Below the pieces are notes generated by a model, which searched no databases, had not been told where the DNA came from, and saw only the letters and a program-made list of their open reading frames with translations. 64,000 bases of DNA. Origin: an uncultured Clostridia bacterium (GTDB lineage Bacteria > Bacillota > Clostridia > Oscillospirales > Ruminococcaceae). Shown piece by piece: positions 54,866-63,662 of this stretch. The stretch spans positions 22,545 to 86,544 of the forward strand of contig CAMNXF010000013.1 of assembly GCA_946567425.1 (NCBI GenBank). Reading direction: 5' to 3'. The translations under genes and the position numbers were made by a program. Each line of letters begins with the position of its first letter. The first letter of the stretch is position 1.

Positions 54866-56669
54866 TTTTAAGGCTGCCGACAAGTATTATTTCGGCGGAA
54901 AATTGGGCGCGGACTGCTCGCCCGAACGGACGGTTTTCCGCGTCTGGCAGCCGTTCGCCGAGAATATTGTTCTTCGGCTGTACAATGCGGAAAACGAGTT
55001 GTTTTTTTCCACGCCTATGGAGCGGAAAAACGGCGTTTTCGAGTACAAAAAAAGTGGCGATCTTGACGGAGCTTTTTACGCGCTTTCGGTTACGCGGAAC
55101 GGCGAAACAGTTGAGAGCGCTGATCCGTATTCCGTTGCCGTGACTGTTAACGGGGAACGCGGAATAATCACCGATATGCGACGTCACGCTCCCAAGGGGT
55201 GGGAAAACGAGCGAAATATTTCCTCGGAAGAGCCGATAATTTACGAGCTGTCAGTACGTGACTTTTCTATGGACGAGAGCACCGATTTTGCAATCCGAGG
55301 AAAATTTCTTGCATTTTGTGAGGAAAACATAAAAAACTCTCACGGAGATACGGTCGGACTTGACTATATAAAAAATCTTGGCGCAACGCATATTCAGCTT
55401 ATGCCGATATTCGATTTTGATTTTGACGGCTGCGAATATAACTGGGGCTACAATCCCCGCTTTTTCAATGCACCCTGTGCGTATTATTCGCAGAGCGACA
55501 GCGTTTCGGAGCTGCGACGGCTTGTAGCCGCAGCGCATAAAAAAGGTCTTGGAGTTGTTACGGACGTGGTGTATAACCACGTTTTTTCAGCAGAACGTTC
55601 GCCGTTCGGGAGGATTTTTCCACACTATTATTTCCGCGGAAAAGCTGAATATTCCAACGGCTCGGGCTGCGGAAACGAGTTCGCGAGTGAAAGAAGAATG
55701 GCGCGGAAATTCATTTTGGACAGCTTGGAATTTCTTGCACGCGAGTACAGGTTGGACGGCTTCCGCTTTGATTTAATGGGATTGCTGGACATCGCAACGC
55801 TTCGCGAGGCTGAGCGGCAACTTCGCAAGATAAATCCCGATATTCTGCTGTACGGCGAGGGCTGGACGGGCGGCGCAAGTCCTTATCCCGAACGATTCCG
55901 CGCTGTTCAACGCAGCGCGAAAAGACTCCCCGGGTACGCGTTTTTCAACGATAGTTTTCGCGACAGCGTGAAAGGCTCGGTGTTCAATTCCACGGACTGC
56001 GGTTACGTCAACGGCGCAACTGACGAGCAGCATCTCGCGCCGATAAAGGCGGCGCTTTCGGGTGAGTTTCCGAATAATTTCTGGACGGATAATTCGGCAC
56101 AGACGGTAAACTACGTCGAATGTCACGATAATCTTACATTGTACGACAAGCTGAATATTTCGCTTAACGGCGCGGATCGTGAGCGAATTATCAAAGCCGA
56201 TAAAATGGCGGCGGCGCTGATTTTTCTGTCGCGCGGAATTGTGTTTATTCAAGCGGGTCAGGAGTTCCTACGCACGAAAAACGGCATTGATAACAGCTAC
56301 AACTCCCCCGACAGCGTGAACTCGCTGAAGTGGGATATGGTCACGGAAAACCGCGGTACTGTTGAGTATTACCGAGGGCTGATCGCGTTCAGAAAACGGT
56401 TTCTCGGCGAATTCGGCGAGCGCGTTTTCGAGAATGCGGACGGCGGATTTTTGATGAGAACGGGGAATTTTCTGTTGCTTATCAATCCGACCGCCGAGAT
56501 GATTACCGCAAAAATCGACGGTGAATTTGAAATATTCGCGGACGAAAACCGCGCCGACGATAAGCCCTTGTACACGAGCAAGCGGCTTTACTGCGCGGAA
56601 TATTCAATATTGCTTGCAAGGAGAATTATAGATGAAACAGATCGACAAACTGCGCAGATTGATGAATGA
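54846..56669 (+). CDS. pulA: Type I pullulanase
   Basis: 607 residues, GH13. Cuts alpha-1,6 branches in pullulan, glycogen and starch. An N-terminal CBM48-like beta domain (about 15-110), then the barrel: YNWGYNP (about 200, the type I pullulanase signature), DVVYNH, nucleophile Asp in GFRFDLMG, acid Glu in LYGEGWTGG and the third Asp in VECHDNLT. No signal peptide, so it acts in the cytoplasm on imported or stored glucan. ATG 54846 matches homologues. ATG 54819 has a better ribosome site (AAGGA) and would add 9 residues; I cannot decide firmly. Confidence 0.94.
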   Translation: MTTNCFDFKAADKYYFGGKLGADCSPERTVFRVWQPFAENIVLRLYNAENELFFSTPMERKNGVFEYKKSGDLDGAFYALSVTRNGETVESADPYSVAVTVNGERGIITDMRRHAPKGWENERNISSEEPIIYELSVRDFSMDESTDFAIRGKFLAFCEENIKNSHGDTVGLDYIKNLGATHIQLMPIFDFDFDGCEYNWGYNPRFFNAPCAYYSQSDSVSELRRLVAAAHKKGLGVVTDVVYNHVFSAERSPFGRIFPHYYFRGKAEYSNGSGCGNEFASERRMARKFILDSLEFLAREYRLDGFRFDLMGLLDIATLREAERQLRKINPDILLYGEGWTGGASPYPERFRAVQRSAKRLPGYAFFNDSFRDSVKGSVFNSTDCGYVNGATDEQHLAPIKAALSGEFPNNFWTDNSAQTVNYVECHDNLTLYDKLNISLNGADRERIIKADKMAAALIFLSRGIVFIQAGQEFLRTKNGIDNSYNSPDSVNSLKWDMVTENRGTVEYYRGLIAFRKRFLGEFGERVFENADGGFLMRTGNFLLLINPTAEMITAKIDGEFEIFADENRADDKPLYTSKRLYCAEYSILLARRIIDETDRQTAQIDE

Positions 56670-58392
56670 GCGCGAAATTTTTGCATATATTGTGCCGACC
56701 GACGATTTTCACGGGTCGGAGTATGTCGGTGCGCATTTCAAGCTGCGCGAGTACTTAAGCGGGTTTACCGGCTCGGCGGGTACGCTCGTCGTAACGCTTG
56801 ATGAGGCGGCGCTTTGGACTGACGGGCGGTATTTTATTCAAGCGGAGCGCGAGTTGTCGGGAAGCGGAATAGCTCTGATGAAAATGGGCGAGCCGCAAAT
56901 GCTGACCATTGAGCGCTTTCTGCTTGAAAAAATGCCTGAAAAATCGGCGCTCGGTTTTGACGGGAGAGTTGTTTCAGCGACGTTTGCAATGAGGCTCGAG
57001 GAAGCCCTGAAGCCGAAAAGCGTCGCCTTGAAAACAAACGAGGACTTGGGCGGAGCCGTCTGGGAAAACCGCCCGCCGCTCTCGAAAAAGCCTATTTTCG
57101 AGCTTTCGAATATCGTTTGCGGAATGTCGCGGCGCGAAAAATTAACGCGCATACACGAAAAAATGCGCGTCGAAAACACCGGCTGCCTTGCAGTCTCCGC
57201 GTTGGACGAGATCGCTTGGACACTTAATCTGCGCGGCGGCGACGTGGACTACAATCCCGTCTTTTTGTCGTTTATGTTGGTGTTCGCGGAACGGGCGGAA
57301 TTGTTTGCGGAGAGGGAGATTTTCAGTGATGAAACCGCTCGCGCTCTGGAAAATGACGGCGTTGAAATTCGTCCGTACGATGAAATTTACAGCGCTCTCA
57401 AATCGCAGAGCGGTGCGGTTTGGGCTGATCTCAAGGCAGTGAATTACCAAATGAAATGTTCTCTTGCAAACGCGAAAATTATCTCAAAGCATAGTCCGAT
57501 CGTTATGATGAAAGCGGTGAAAAACGATGCCGAGATCGACGCGGAAATTTCCGCGCACATAAAGGACGGCGTTGCCGTAACTCGGTTTATGTATTGGCTG
57601 AAAAATGCAGTAAAACGCGAAATAATAACCGAAATATCCGCCGCCGAAAAGCTGGAAGAGTTCCGCAAAATGGGCGAGGGATACCTCGGGCAGAGCTTCG
57701 AGCCGATAATGGCATACGACGAACACGGCGCGATAGTGCATTACTCCGCGACGGCTGAGACGGACGCGAAGCTTGAACCGCGCGGCTTTCTGCTGTCCGA
57801 TACGGGCGGGCATTATTCGGAGGGAACGACGGATATAACGCGTACCTTCGTTCTCGGGGAGCTTTCCGACGAGGAAAAACGCGCGTTCACGCTTGCGCTG
57901 GCGGCGCATCTGGAGCTGCTGGGCACGGTTTTTCCCAAGGGAGTGCGCGGCTCAACGCTGGACGGAATAGCGCGGCAAGATTTATGGCGGCACGGATTGG
58001 ACTTCAATCATGGCACGGGTCACGGCGTGGGCTTTCTGCTGAATGTTCACGAGGGTCCGCAGCGTATTTCATGGAGGACGGCGAACGACGCGCCGCTTGA
58101 AGCGGGAATGATAACCTCCGATGAGCCGGGGTTGTATTTCGAGGGAAAATTCGGGATACGCCACGAAAGCCTTTTGCTGTGTCAGGAAGCGAAGTGGCTG
58201 CACGACGGTTTTCTTTGTTTTTCGCCGCTTACCTGTGTTCCGTTCGACATTGAGGGAATTGACAAGGAATTGCTCACTGACGCGCAGTTAACTTATTTCA
58301 ACGAGTATCAGAGCTGGGTCTGCGAAACGCTTTCACCGCATTTGCCGATTGAGGAAGCAACGTGGCTTTTTGAGCTGACAAAGCCGCTCTGA
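56632..58392 (+). CDS. Xaa-Pro aminopeptidase (M24 family)
   Basis: 586 residues. Removes the N-terminal residue before proline. Two N-terminal creatinase-like domains (1-310), then the pita-bread metallopeptidase domain with metal ligands in SDTGGHYSEGTTDITR (two Asp), GTGHGVGF (His), DEPGLYFEGKFGIRHES (Glu) and a final Glu. The length and three-domain form match the long AmpP/XPNPEP-type enzymes. AAGGAG lies before ATG 56632. It overlaps pulA by 38 nt, the largest overlap in the operon, and is the last intact gene before a decayed stretch. Confidence 0.94.
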   Translation: MKQIDKLRRLMNEREIFAYIVPTDDFHGSEYVGAHFKLREYLSGFTGSAGTLVVTLDEAALWTDGRYFIQAERELSGSGIALMKMGEPQMLTIERFLLEKMPEKSALGFDGRVVSATFAMRLEEALKPKSVALKTNEDLGGAVWENRPPLSKKPIFELSNIVCGMSRREKLTRIHEKMRVENTGCLAVSALDEIAWTLNLRGGDVDYNPVFLSFMLVFAERAELFAEREIFSDETARALENDGVEIRPYDEIYSALKSQSGAVWADLKAVNYQMKCSLANAKIISKHSPIVMMKAVKNDAEIDAEISAHIKDGVAVTRFMYWLKNAVKREIITEISAAEKLEEFRKMGEGYLGQSFEPIMAYDEHGAIVHYSATAETDAKLEPRGFLLSDTGGHYSEGTTDITRTFVLGELSDEEKRAFTLALAAHLELLGTVFPKGVRGSTLDGIARQDLWRHGLDFNHGTGHGVGFLLNVHEGPQRISWRTANDAPLEAGMITSDEPGLYFEGKFGIRHESLLLCQEAKWLHDGFLCFSPLTCVPFDIEGIDKELLTDAQLTYFNEYQSWVCETLSPHLPIEEATWLFELTKPL

Positions 58393-58659
58393 ACCGAGGA
58401 AACAGGATAAATCTTTCACAGACAGGCTGCTATGTTGAAAAGACGGAAAATACGCGCTTTGACGAGTACGGCTTTCACATAGCGCTGAAAATGCAGCAGC
58501 CTTGTAAGAGCACCGACTAACATTTGCGATATTACCATGACAGAGGTTTATGTCGACTTTATGCCGCTGCCAATGCATATGCGTATTAAGGCGTTGATAA
58601 ATCCAAAAGGAGTGAAAAGAATAAGCTTTCCCGAAAGAAATATGCGAGGACGCTTTTGA
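58393..58659 (+). pseudogene. Plus-strand remnants, including an ImmA/IrrE-like start
   Basis: Two short frames. One, up to TAA 58520, reads NLSQTGCYVEKTENTRFDEY and FHIALKMQQPC, like the end of a lost protein. The other (58537-58659, 40 codons) starts MTEVYVDFMPLPMHMRIKAL, the typical beginning of a small ImmA/IrrE-type metallopeptidase. It ends after MRGRF without the HExxH helix, so it is truncated. Neither has a ribosome site. They indicate that a phage- or ICE-type accessory segment once lay here. Confidence 0.45.
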
Positions 58660-58679
58660 ATAAAGCAACGTTAAAAGAG

Positions 58680-59480
58680 TAATTTTGCCGCCGCGCTGTT
58701 CCGTTTTCCTACTGCCGACCTCCATAGATTTATTTAATTTAACGTCCTTTACATAGGATTGAAAATATAAAAACTCCGCGTCTCCGTCGAGCGTGAACCT
58801 GTCCGTCGCACATTCAAAAAATACTATGCTTTTTCCACTCGACAGGTCGAATTTATGTAGTTTCTCGTCTTGCGAAATGTAGTAGAACGCGCTGCCGTTA
58901 TACTCTGGTCCGAACGATGTATCGTCGGTGAACAGCAGTTTTGGCTTTCCGTAAAGTCCGAGTTTTGCGACCCCGTTTATTTTATCGTAAACATAAACAG
59001 TGTTTCCGTCCGCGAACGCTCCGTCGGAGTGAAAACGAACATCCTCGTCGCCAAAATCGAACATTTTTCCGAACAAAACTTTCTCCATTCCCGTGTCCAT
59101 GCAAACCGTTGAGAGCGAAAAATCGTTTAGGTCGAGCCGCATTATATCGCGATTCAACGAAAATAAAAGATAATCCTCCACGGCAAACAGCGAGCTTAAA
59201 GAAACATTCTCCACGAACGGGCTGAACGTGTATTTCTCCGCCGTTTCCACCTGTTTGTCGGTGATATTCAGCGCGTTTGTGAAATGTCCTTCATTGTCGA
59301 TTTGAATATATTCGATCTCGAATTTATAGAGGCTGTTTTCGCTGTTGCCGCCGTAAAAGGAAATCAAGCCGCCGTATTGCGAAAGCGCATCCGTTTTTTC
59401 GGCAGAGCACGACGTAAATCAAAGCAGCGAAATTACCGTTCCGAGCGCCACGATTTTCTTTATGCTGCTGCGCTTTTTCG
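58680..59480 (-). pseudogene. Lipoprotein-like gene with in-frame TGA in the signal peptide
   Basis: The frame reads KKIVALGTVISLL, then TGA (59419-59421), then FTSCSAEKTDALSQYGG, so the stop lies inside a lipobox-type signal just before the Cys. The codon at the expected start (before KKIV) is ATA instead of ATG. A beta-rich domain follows (FAVEDYLLFSLNRDIMRLDLND, NTVYVYDKINGVAKLGLYG) similar in character to the propeller lipoprotein at 19515. From about 58700 downwards the frame turns into low-quality sequence. No intact start codon or ribosome site is seen. Confidence 0.65.
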
Positions 59481-59772
59481 CGAAATGGTTCTTCCCCGCG
59501 CGAATCAGAATTACCGTTGCCGCGATAACGAAAATCATTGAAGAAATCACAAGCAGACAGGTGTATAAAATGGGTAGCCGTGAAAAAATATGTATTCTTG
59601 GTAGCTCGGTTCGCTTTTGTCTGCGACACAAAATACAAAAAAAGGCCGCCGAAAAGCAGAAAATTGGCGGCTCTTCTATGTACAAAACGGCTCTGTTAAG
59701 CCAAATGTAGAAAGCAAATATTAAAATGTTGAAAAGTTTACAACAAAATCCCCGCAATGTTGAAAAATTTCC

Positions 59773-60138
59773 TCATCTTCGTAAATATTGCATAATTTCA
59801 ACCATTTTAAAAAAATGAAAAATATGTGCAATGACATCGACCGTCCAACCGTTGTCGAGACATTTATACCGTTGAGCATTTGAATCGCAGTCGATGTCTC
59901 CGTCGGGCGGCGTCTGGAGGTCGGCTTTTGTCGGGTTTTCTTCCTTGCTTGTTTCGCTTTGTTCGGGTACGCTTTCGGAAGATTTTTCCGAGGATTTGCT
60001 ATATCTGTTTTCAGAAATGCTGACCTAATTAAACGTGTTGGAAACCGTTCCGCTGTCGGAGGAGACCTCGGTTTTACCACAAGCGGCAAGCGTGAGCACC
60101 GTTGAAAACGAGGATAGTAATGCCGCAAATTTTCTCAT
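59773..60138 (-). pseudogene. Lipoprotein remnant with a frameshift after the signal region
   Basis: ATG 60138, behind AAAGGGA, codes MRKFAALLSSFSTVLTLAAC, a lipoprotein signal with Cys20, then GKTEVSSDSGTVSNTFN and a stop (60025). Another minus frame continues SENRYSKSSEKSSESVPEQS and DGDIDCDSNAQRYKCLDNGW, a matching Ser/Glu linker and a Cys-bearing domain, ending at 59773. One frameshift near 60010-60030 separates them. The domain is also short, so the gene is truncated as well as shifted. Confidence 0.6.
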
Positions 60139-60303
60139 ATATGTATCCCTTTCGTTTTCGTAATATAAAGTTTTATTCCCTTGTTTTTCAGACACCTTAA
60201 TTGCCAAAATTACAACATATATTTTAAAAATTATTTAAAATTCTAAAAAAATGTAGGATACGCCAAGTATATCAAGCTGTTTTTAACTAAATTGCCAAAC
60301 ATA

Positions 60304-60357
60304 AAACACTTCCTTTCGGATAACCCTTTAACACAGAATTTCCGAAAAGAAGTGTTT
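60304..60357 (-). terminator. Terminator of glmM
   Basis: AAACACTTC (60304-60312) pairs with GAAGTGTTT (60349-60357), with TTCGG/CCGAA inside. On the minus strand TTATGTTT follows. Confidence 0.75.
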
Positions 60358-60401
60358 AATTATTCTACCGAATTTGTTTTACCCTCGCTTTTATCGGCTG
60401 C

Positions 60402-61748
60402 TCACTCGACCGCGTAACCCTTTTCGCGGACTGCTTTTTCAATATCCGCGATATGCTTTGCGCATACGTCCTTGGTTTTAGCCTCGGTCATTATGCGGAG
60501 CAGCGGCTCGGTGCCGCTGGGACGCACGAGCACTCTGCCATCCGAGCCGAGCGCTTCTTCGGCGGTTTTGACTGCCGCAAGAACGTCAGCATCGTTCAGC
60601 ACAGCGTTCTTGTCGGTGACACGCACGTTCTTCAATATCTGTGGGTACGTCGTCATTCCCTTTGCAAGTTCGGAGAGCGTGGTCTTTTTCGCGCAGATGA
60701 CCTGCATGATTTTCAGTGCGGTGAGAATTCCGTCGCCCGTATTTGCGTACTTGCTGAAAATAATATGTCCGCTGTTTTCGCCGCCGAGAATATACCCCTT
60801 TTCGTTCATGCATTCGTAAACGTATTTGTCACCGACTGCAGTCTTTTCATAGGCTATACCCAAATTGTCGAATGCCTTGTACAATCCGAGATTGGACATT
60901 ACGGTGGTGACTACAGTGTTCCCCTCGAGCTTTCCGCGTTCCTTGAGATAACTGCCGTATATGTACAGTATCTTGTCTCCGTCAATAATCTTAGCCTTTT
61001 CGTCAACGGCAAGGCAGCGATCCGCATCGCCGTCGAACGCGAAGCCGCAGTCGAGCTGCTCCTCCTCCACAAGCTTTATCAGATTTTCGATATGCGTAGA
61101 TCCGCAGTTCGTGTTGATGTTGAAGCCGTCGGGTTTATTGCTGACAACGTAGGTCCTTGCTCCGAGAGCGTCAAAGACGCTCTTAGCAATTGCAAATGCT
61201 GAGCCGTTCGCGCAGTCAAGTCCGATCCTCTTTCCCTTGAACGAATGAGTTGCCAAAGAGATAAGATAGCCGATATAACGGTTGCGCCCCGCAGAGTAAT
61301 CCGATGCGCGTCCGATTTCCTCGCCCTGCGCGAGAGGAAGTTCGGAAATTACGCCGTCGAGATACTTTTCCAGCTCGTCAATAAATTGGTCGTCCATTTT
61401 TTCGCCCTTGAAATTGAAGAGCTTGATGCCGTTGTCATAGTATGGGTTGTGTGAAGCGGAAATCATAATTCCGCAGTCGAAATCATCCGTGCGTACTACA
61501 TAAGAAACGCTTGGGGTCGTTGTGACGTGCATCAAATACGCGTCCGCTCCCGATGCGGTAAGCCCCGCTGTGAGCGCGTACTCGAACATATATGAGCTGC
61601 GGCGCGTATCCTTTCCGATAACCACTTGACAGCGGTGCTCGCGCCCGAAGTAGCAGCCGATAAACCGCCCGATCTTATAAGCGTGCTCAACGGTAAGTTC
61701 GACATTTGCTTCACCACGAAATCCGTCCGTGCCAAAATACTTTGCCAT
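60402..61748 (-). CDS. glmM: Phosphoglucosamine mutase
   Basis: 448 residues. Converts glucosamine-6-phosphate to glucosamine-1-phosphate for cell-wall UDP-GlcNAc. The phospho-serine is Ser99 in ISASHNP, the metal loop is FDGDADRC, the sugar loop GGENSGH, and the phosphate-binding end RPSGTEPLLRIM. ATG 61748 (MAKYFGTDGFRGEAN) is chosen over the upstream in-frame start because the family begins there and GAGG lies upstream. It is intact although decayed genes lie on both sides, as expected for an essential gene. Confidence 0.97.
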   Translation of the reverse strand: MAKYFGTDGFRGEANVELTVEHAYKIGRFIGCYFGREHRCQVVIGKDTRRSSYMFEYALTAGLTASGADAYLMHVTTTPSVSYVVRTDDFDCGIMISASHNPYYDNGIKLFNFKGEKMDDQFIDELEKYLDGVISELPLAQGEEIGRASDYSAGRNRYIGYLISLATHSFKGKRIGLDCANGSAFAIAKSVFDALGARTYVVSNKPDGFNINTNCGSTHIENLIKLVEEEQLDCGFAFDGDADRCLAVDEKAKIIDGDKILYIYGSYLKERGKLEGNTVVTTVMSNLGLYKAFDNLGIAYEKTAVGDKYVYECMNEKGYILGGENSGHIIFSKYANTGDGILTALKIMQVICAKKTTLSELAKGMTTYPQILKNVRVTDKNAVLNDADVLAAVKTAEEALGSDGRVLVRPSGTEPLLRIMTEAKTKDVCAKHIADIEKAVREKGYAVE

Positions 61749-61784
61749 AATAAAGCCTCTTTTCATAAATTTGCATACTTATAT

Positions 61785-61814
61785 ATTATAGCTTATGCAA
61801 GCGTGGTTTGTCAA
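61785..61814 (-). promoter_or_regulatory. Sigma-A promoter of glmM
   Basis: Minus strand TTGACA (61814-61809), 18-nt spacer, TATAAT (61790-61785). Confidence 0.85.
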
Positions 61815-61855
61815 TATGTTTTTTAAAAGTTCAGCGTTCTTTGTATTTTTTAGGG

Positions 61856-61884
61856 TTGAAAATTTTTTCGTGTTTTGCTATACT
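61856..61884 (+). promoter_or_regulatory. Promoter of the sigma-factor pseudogene
   Basis: TTGAAA (61856-61861), 17-nt spacer, TATACT (61879-61884), still intact although the gene is broken. Confidence 0.65.
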
Positions 61885-61909
61885 TAATTCCGAAGGAGCG
61901 ATGATCTTT

Positions 61910-62439
61910 ATGATAGACGCGATGTTTGCCGTAATTGAAGACGAGGAACAGAGCAGCGAATTGGCGGAATTTTATTGCCGATACAAAGGCGGACTTTACT
62001 CTATTGAGTTCTCAAAGCTGCATAACGCCCAGGAGCCCGAGGATGCGTTGCAAGAGGTTTTTTTGAGGTTCGCGGATAAGTCCGAAAGGTTTTTTGATTT
62101 TCCCGCCGAAAACAGACTTGCATACATAGACGTTATCGTGCGTAATATCGCGGTCGATATGTTCAACACGAAAAACAAGTCCGCCGTTGAGCAGCTTGAA
62201 GACAACGTATCGGAGGACAGCGGGATATCACTTTAGAACAGTCTGCTCGACAAAATATCGCGCGACGAAATACTTAAATTCGCGGACGGTCTGCCGATAT
62301 TGCAGCGCGAGGTTTTAATGCTGCACTGCTTTTTCGGTCTGTCGATCAACGACGTCTCACAAAGGCTGAACATATCGCTTGCCGCCGCAAAAAAAAGAGA
62401 CTGATGCTGGCGCGCAGAGCTATCAGGGAATTTTATTGA
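61910..62439 (+). pseudogene. ECF sigma-factor gene with a TAG stop and a poly-A frameshift
   Basis: From ATG 61910 (GAAGGAG upstream) the frame encodes sigma region 2: EPEDALQEVFLRFADKSERFF and YIDVIVRNIAVDMFNTKNK. TAG at 62234-62236 interrupts SGISL/NSLLDKISRDEIL. The same frame continues through region 4 (LPILQREVLMLHCFFGLSIN, VSQRLNISLAAA). At an A8 run (about 62390-62397) it shifts; the next frame gives RLMLARRAIREFY and TGA 62437. Two lesions, so it is a pseudogene unless both are bypassed. About 176 codons when joined, normal for an ECF sigma. Confidence 0.8.
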
Positions 62440-62456
62440 CGAAAGGAGCAACAGCC

Positions 62457-62522
62457 ATAAGTGAGACTGCATTAACGAATGCTGAGGAGCAACCCGACGC
62501 AGGCCTTGAGATTATACGGTAA
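62457..62522 (+). pseudogene. Start-lost remnant after the sigma pseudogene
   Basis: A good ribosome site, GAAAGGAG, precedes ATA at 62457, where ATG is expected. The frame reads SETALTNAEEQPDAGLEIIR and stops at 62520-62522, where foreign sequence begins. Its place, 18 nt after a sigma gene, suggests the start of the former anti-sigma factor. Confidence 0.4.
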
Positions 62523-62639
62523 AGAGCAGCGACCGATAGGTTGCTGTTCATTTCTTTATCAGTAATCTCCAAGCGGAGAATCTCAGGGGTGCGGGATCGG
62601 AGTTCCCACAATTTATGACAAGAATCTATTTTCGAAGAA

Positions 62640-62951
62640 GATCTTAAACTGCGGATAAGCTAAACCCCAAATCACGAACAGGCATAATCCACTTCTTTGA
62701 GATTTCAGAAGCGCTCATATAAATTTACGAACAGAATCATCTGTCGGGAAAATCCCTTTGGATTTGGTAGACTTTCTTACCATTCTGCGGCAGCCCTCAA
62801 CGGCGTTGGTCGTGTATTTTTTTCGTATTTCGGCAGAATATTCAAAGAAAGTCGTTAATTGTGCCCAATTCCTGTCCCACGATTTCAGAATATTCGGGTA
62901 TTTTTTTATCCCACTTTTCGCGGAACTCTTCCTTAGCGTATTAAGCGTCAT
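62640..62951 (-). pseudogene. IS256-family transposase C-terminal fragment
   Basis: Reads WDRNWAQLTTFFEYSAEIRK, then YTTNAVEG, RRMVRKSTKSKGIFPTDD and VRKFI, the conserved C-terminal part of IS256/Mutator transposases including the YTTNAxEG motif. After TGA (62715) a small deletion shifts the frame and MSASEISKKWIMPVRDLG continues. The N-terminal 300 residues with the DDE residues are absent, so it cannot transpose. Confidence 0.8.
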
Positions 62952-63032
62952 CGAGATTTACAGCGCCATAAATTTTCTGTCTCTTCCCAAAAATTTAGTG
63001 GAAATATGATATAATGAAGATGGTAATAAGAA

Positions 63033-63200
63033 ATGTTTAACAACATAAACAAATTATTGGAAAGGAGTTTACAGCATGAAGAACCGTGGGAAATAACACA
63101 CGCGGAATTTAAAGAGGACGATGGTGCGGCACATATAAAAGTAGACGTGAAAAAGAAAGCACATTTTGTGTGACGTAGTGCGGCGGCAAAACCAAACCAA
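63033..63200 (+). pseudogene. ISL3-family transposase N-terminal fragment
   Basis: ATG 63033 opens MFNNINKLLERSLQHEEPWE, continues ITHAEFKEDDGAAHIKVDVK and reaches KKAHFV before TGA (63171). Reading past it gives an eroded CRSCGG-like piece, where ISL3 transposases have their zinc ribbon. The rest of the gene is missing. Only about 55 codons remain. Confidence 0.7.
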
Positions 63201-63355
63201 TGCGATTTGTCAGTCTTTCCGGTCATCGCCTTGTCTATGTATTCACCGATAACGTTCAACCCGTTTCTGCGGGCAAAGTCGTATGCATTCACGCAGCTGT
63301 CCCTCGATGGACTCCTCGCGCTGACCGCTTGAGGAATACCGAGCATATATAACCT
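63195..63355 (-). pseudogene. Serine recombinase N-terminal fragment
   Basis: One minus frame gives YARYSSSGQREESIEGQLRE, which contains the catalytic-Ser motif of large serine recombinases. After a frameshift the next frame gives AYDFARRNGLNVIGEYIDK and AMTGKTDK. Only the first 55 or so residues of the resolvase domain remain. It joins directly to the phage-type gene upstream. Confidence 0.75.
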
Positions 63356-63511
63356 TCTTATAAGCGGCGTTTTGTCCTTGTCCGCCTTTTCCTTAAGCGC
63401 CTTGTTGTCGTCCTTGAGCTTGTTCATCTCGCTGTGATGAGAGCTCAACAGCGCCGAGATCTGCTCCTCGGCAGCGTCGGGAAACAGCTTCCTGATCTCG
63501 TCTCTTGTCAT
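63356..63511 (-). pseudogene. Phage scaffold (GP20-like) N-terminal fragment
   Basis: ATG 63511 with AGGAGGT 5 nt before it codes MTRDEIRKLFPDAAEEQISA and a coiled coil (SEMNKLKDDNKALKEKADKD), like the start of phage minor structural GP20/scaffold proteins. After about 50 residues the sequence passes into the recombinase fragment. The start is intact but the protein is chimeric. Confidence 0.5.
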
Positions 63512-63662
63512 AAATACCTCCTGTAGTCCGTCACGCGAAATCTAAACCGCATTATGCAAAATCCCAAAATTTCCCGAAAAAAGCCCTATAATCCGAACAT
63601 AAAAATGAAATCTCTAAAAAAATCTTGCATTTTCGCGTGAGATCGTGAGAGGGAGTCGCACT

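Noticed and set aside
16097..62236. Stop-codon reassignment or recoding
   Set aside because: The interrupted genes carry TAA, TGA and TAG, together with frameshifts and start losses. Intact genes end normally at all three.
62423..62611. Minus-strand frame of 62 codons
   Set aside because: Crosses the junction between the sigma remnant and mobile DNA; no ribosome site; not a real gene.
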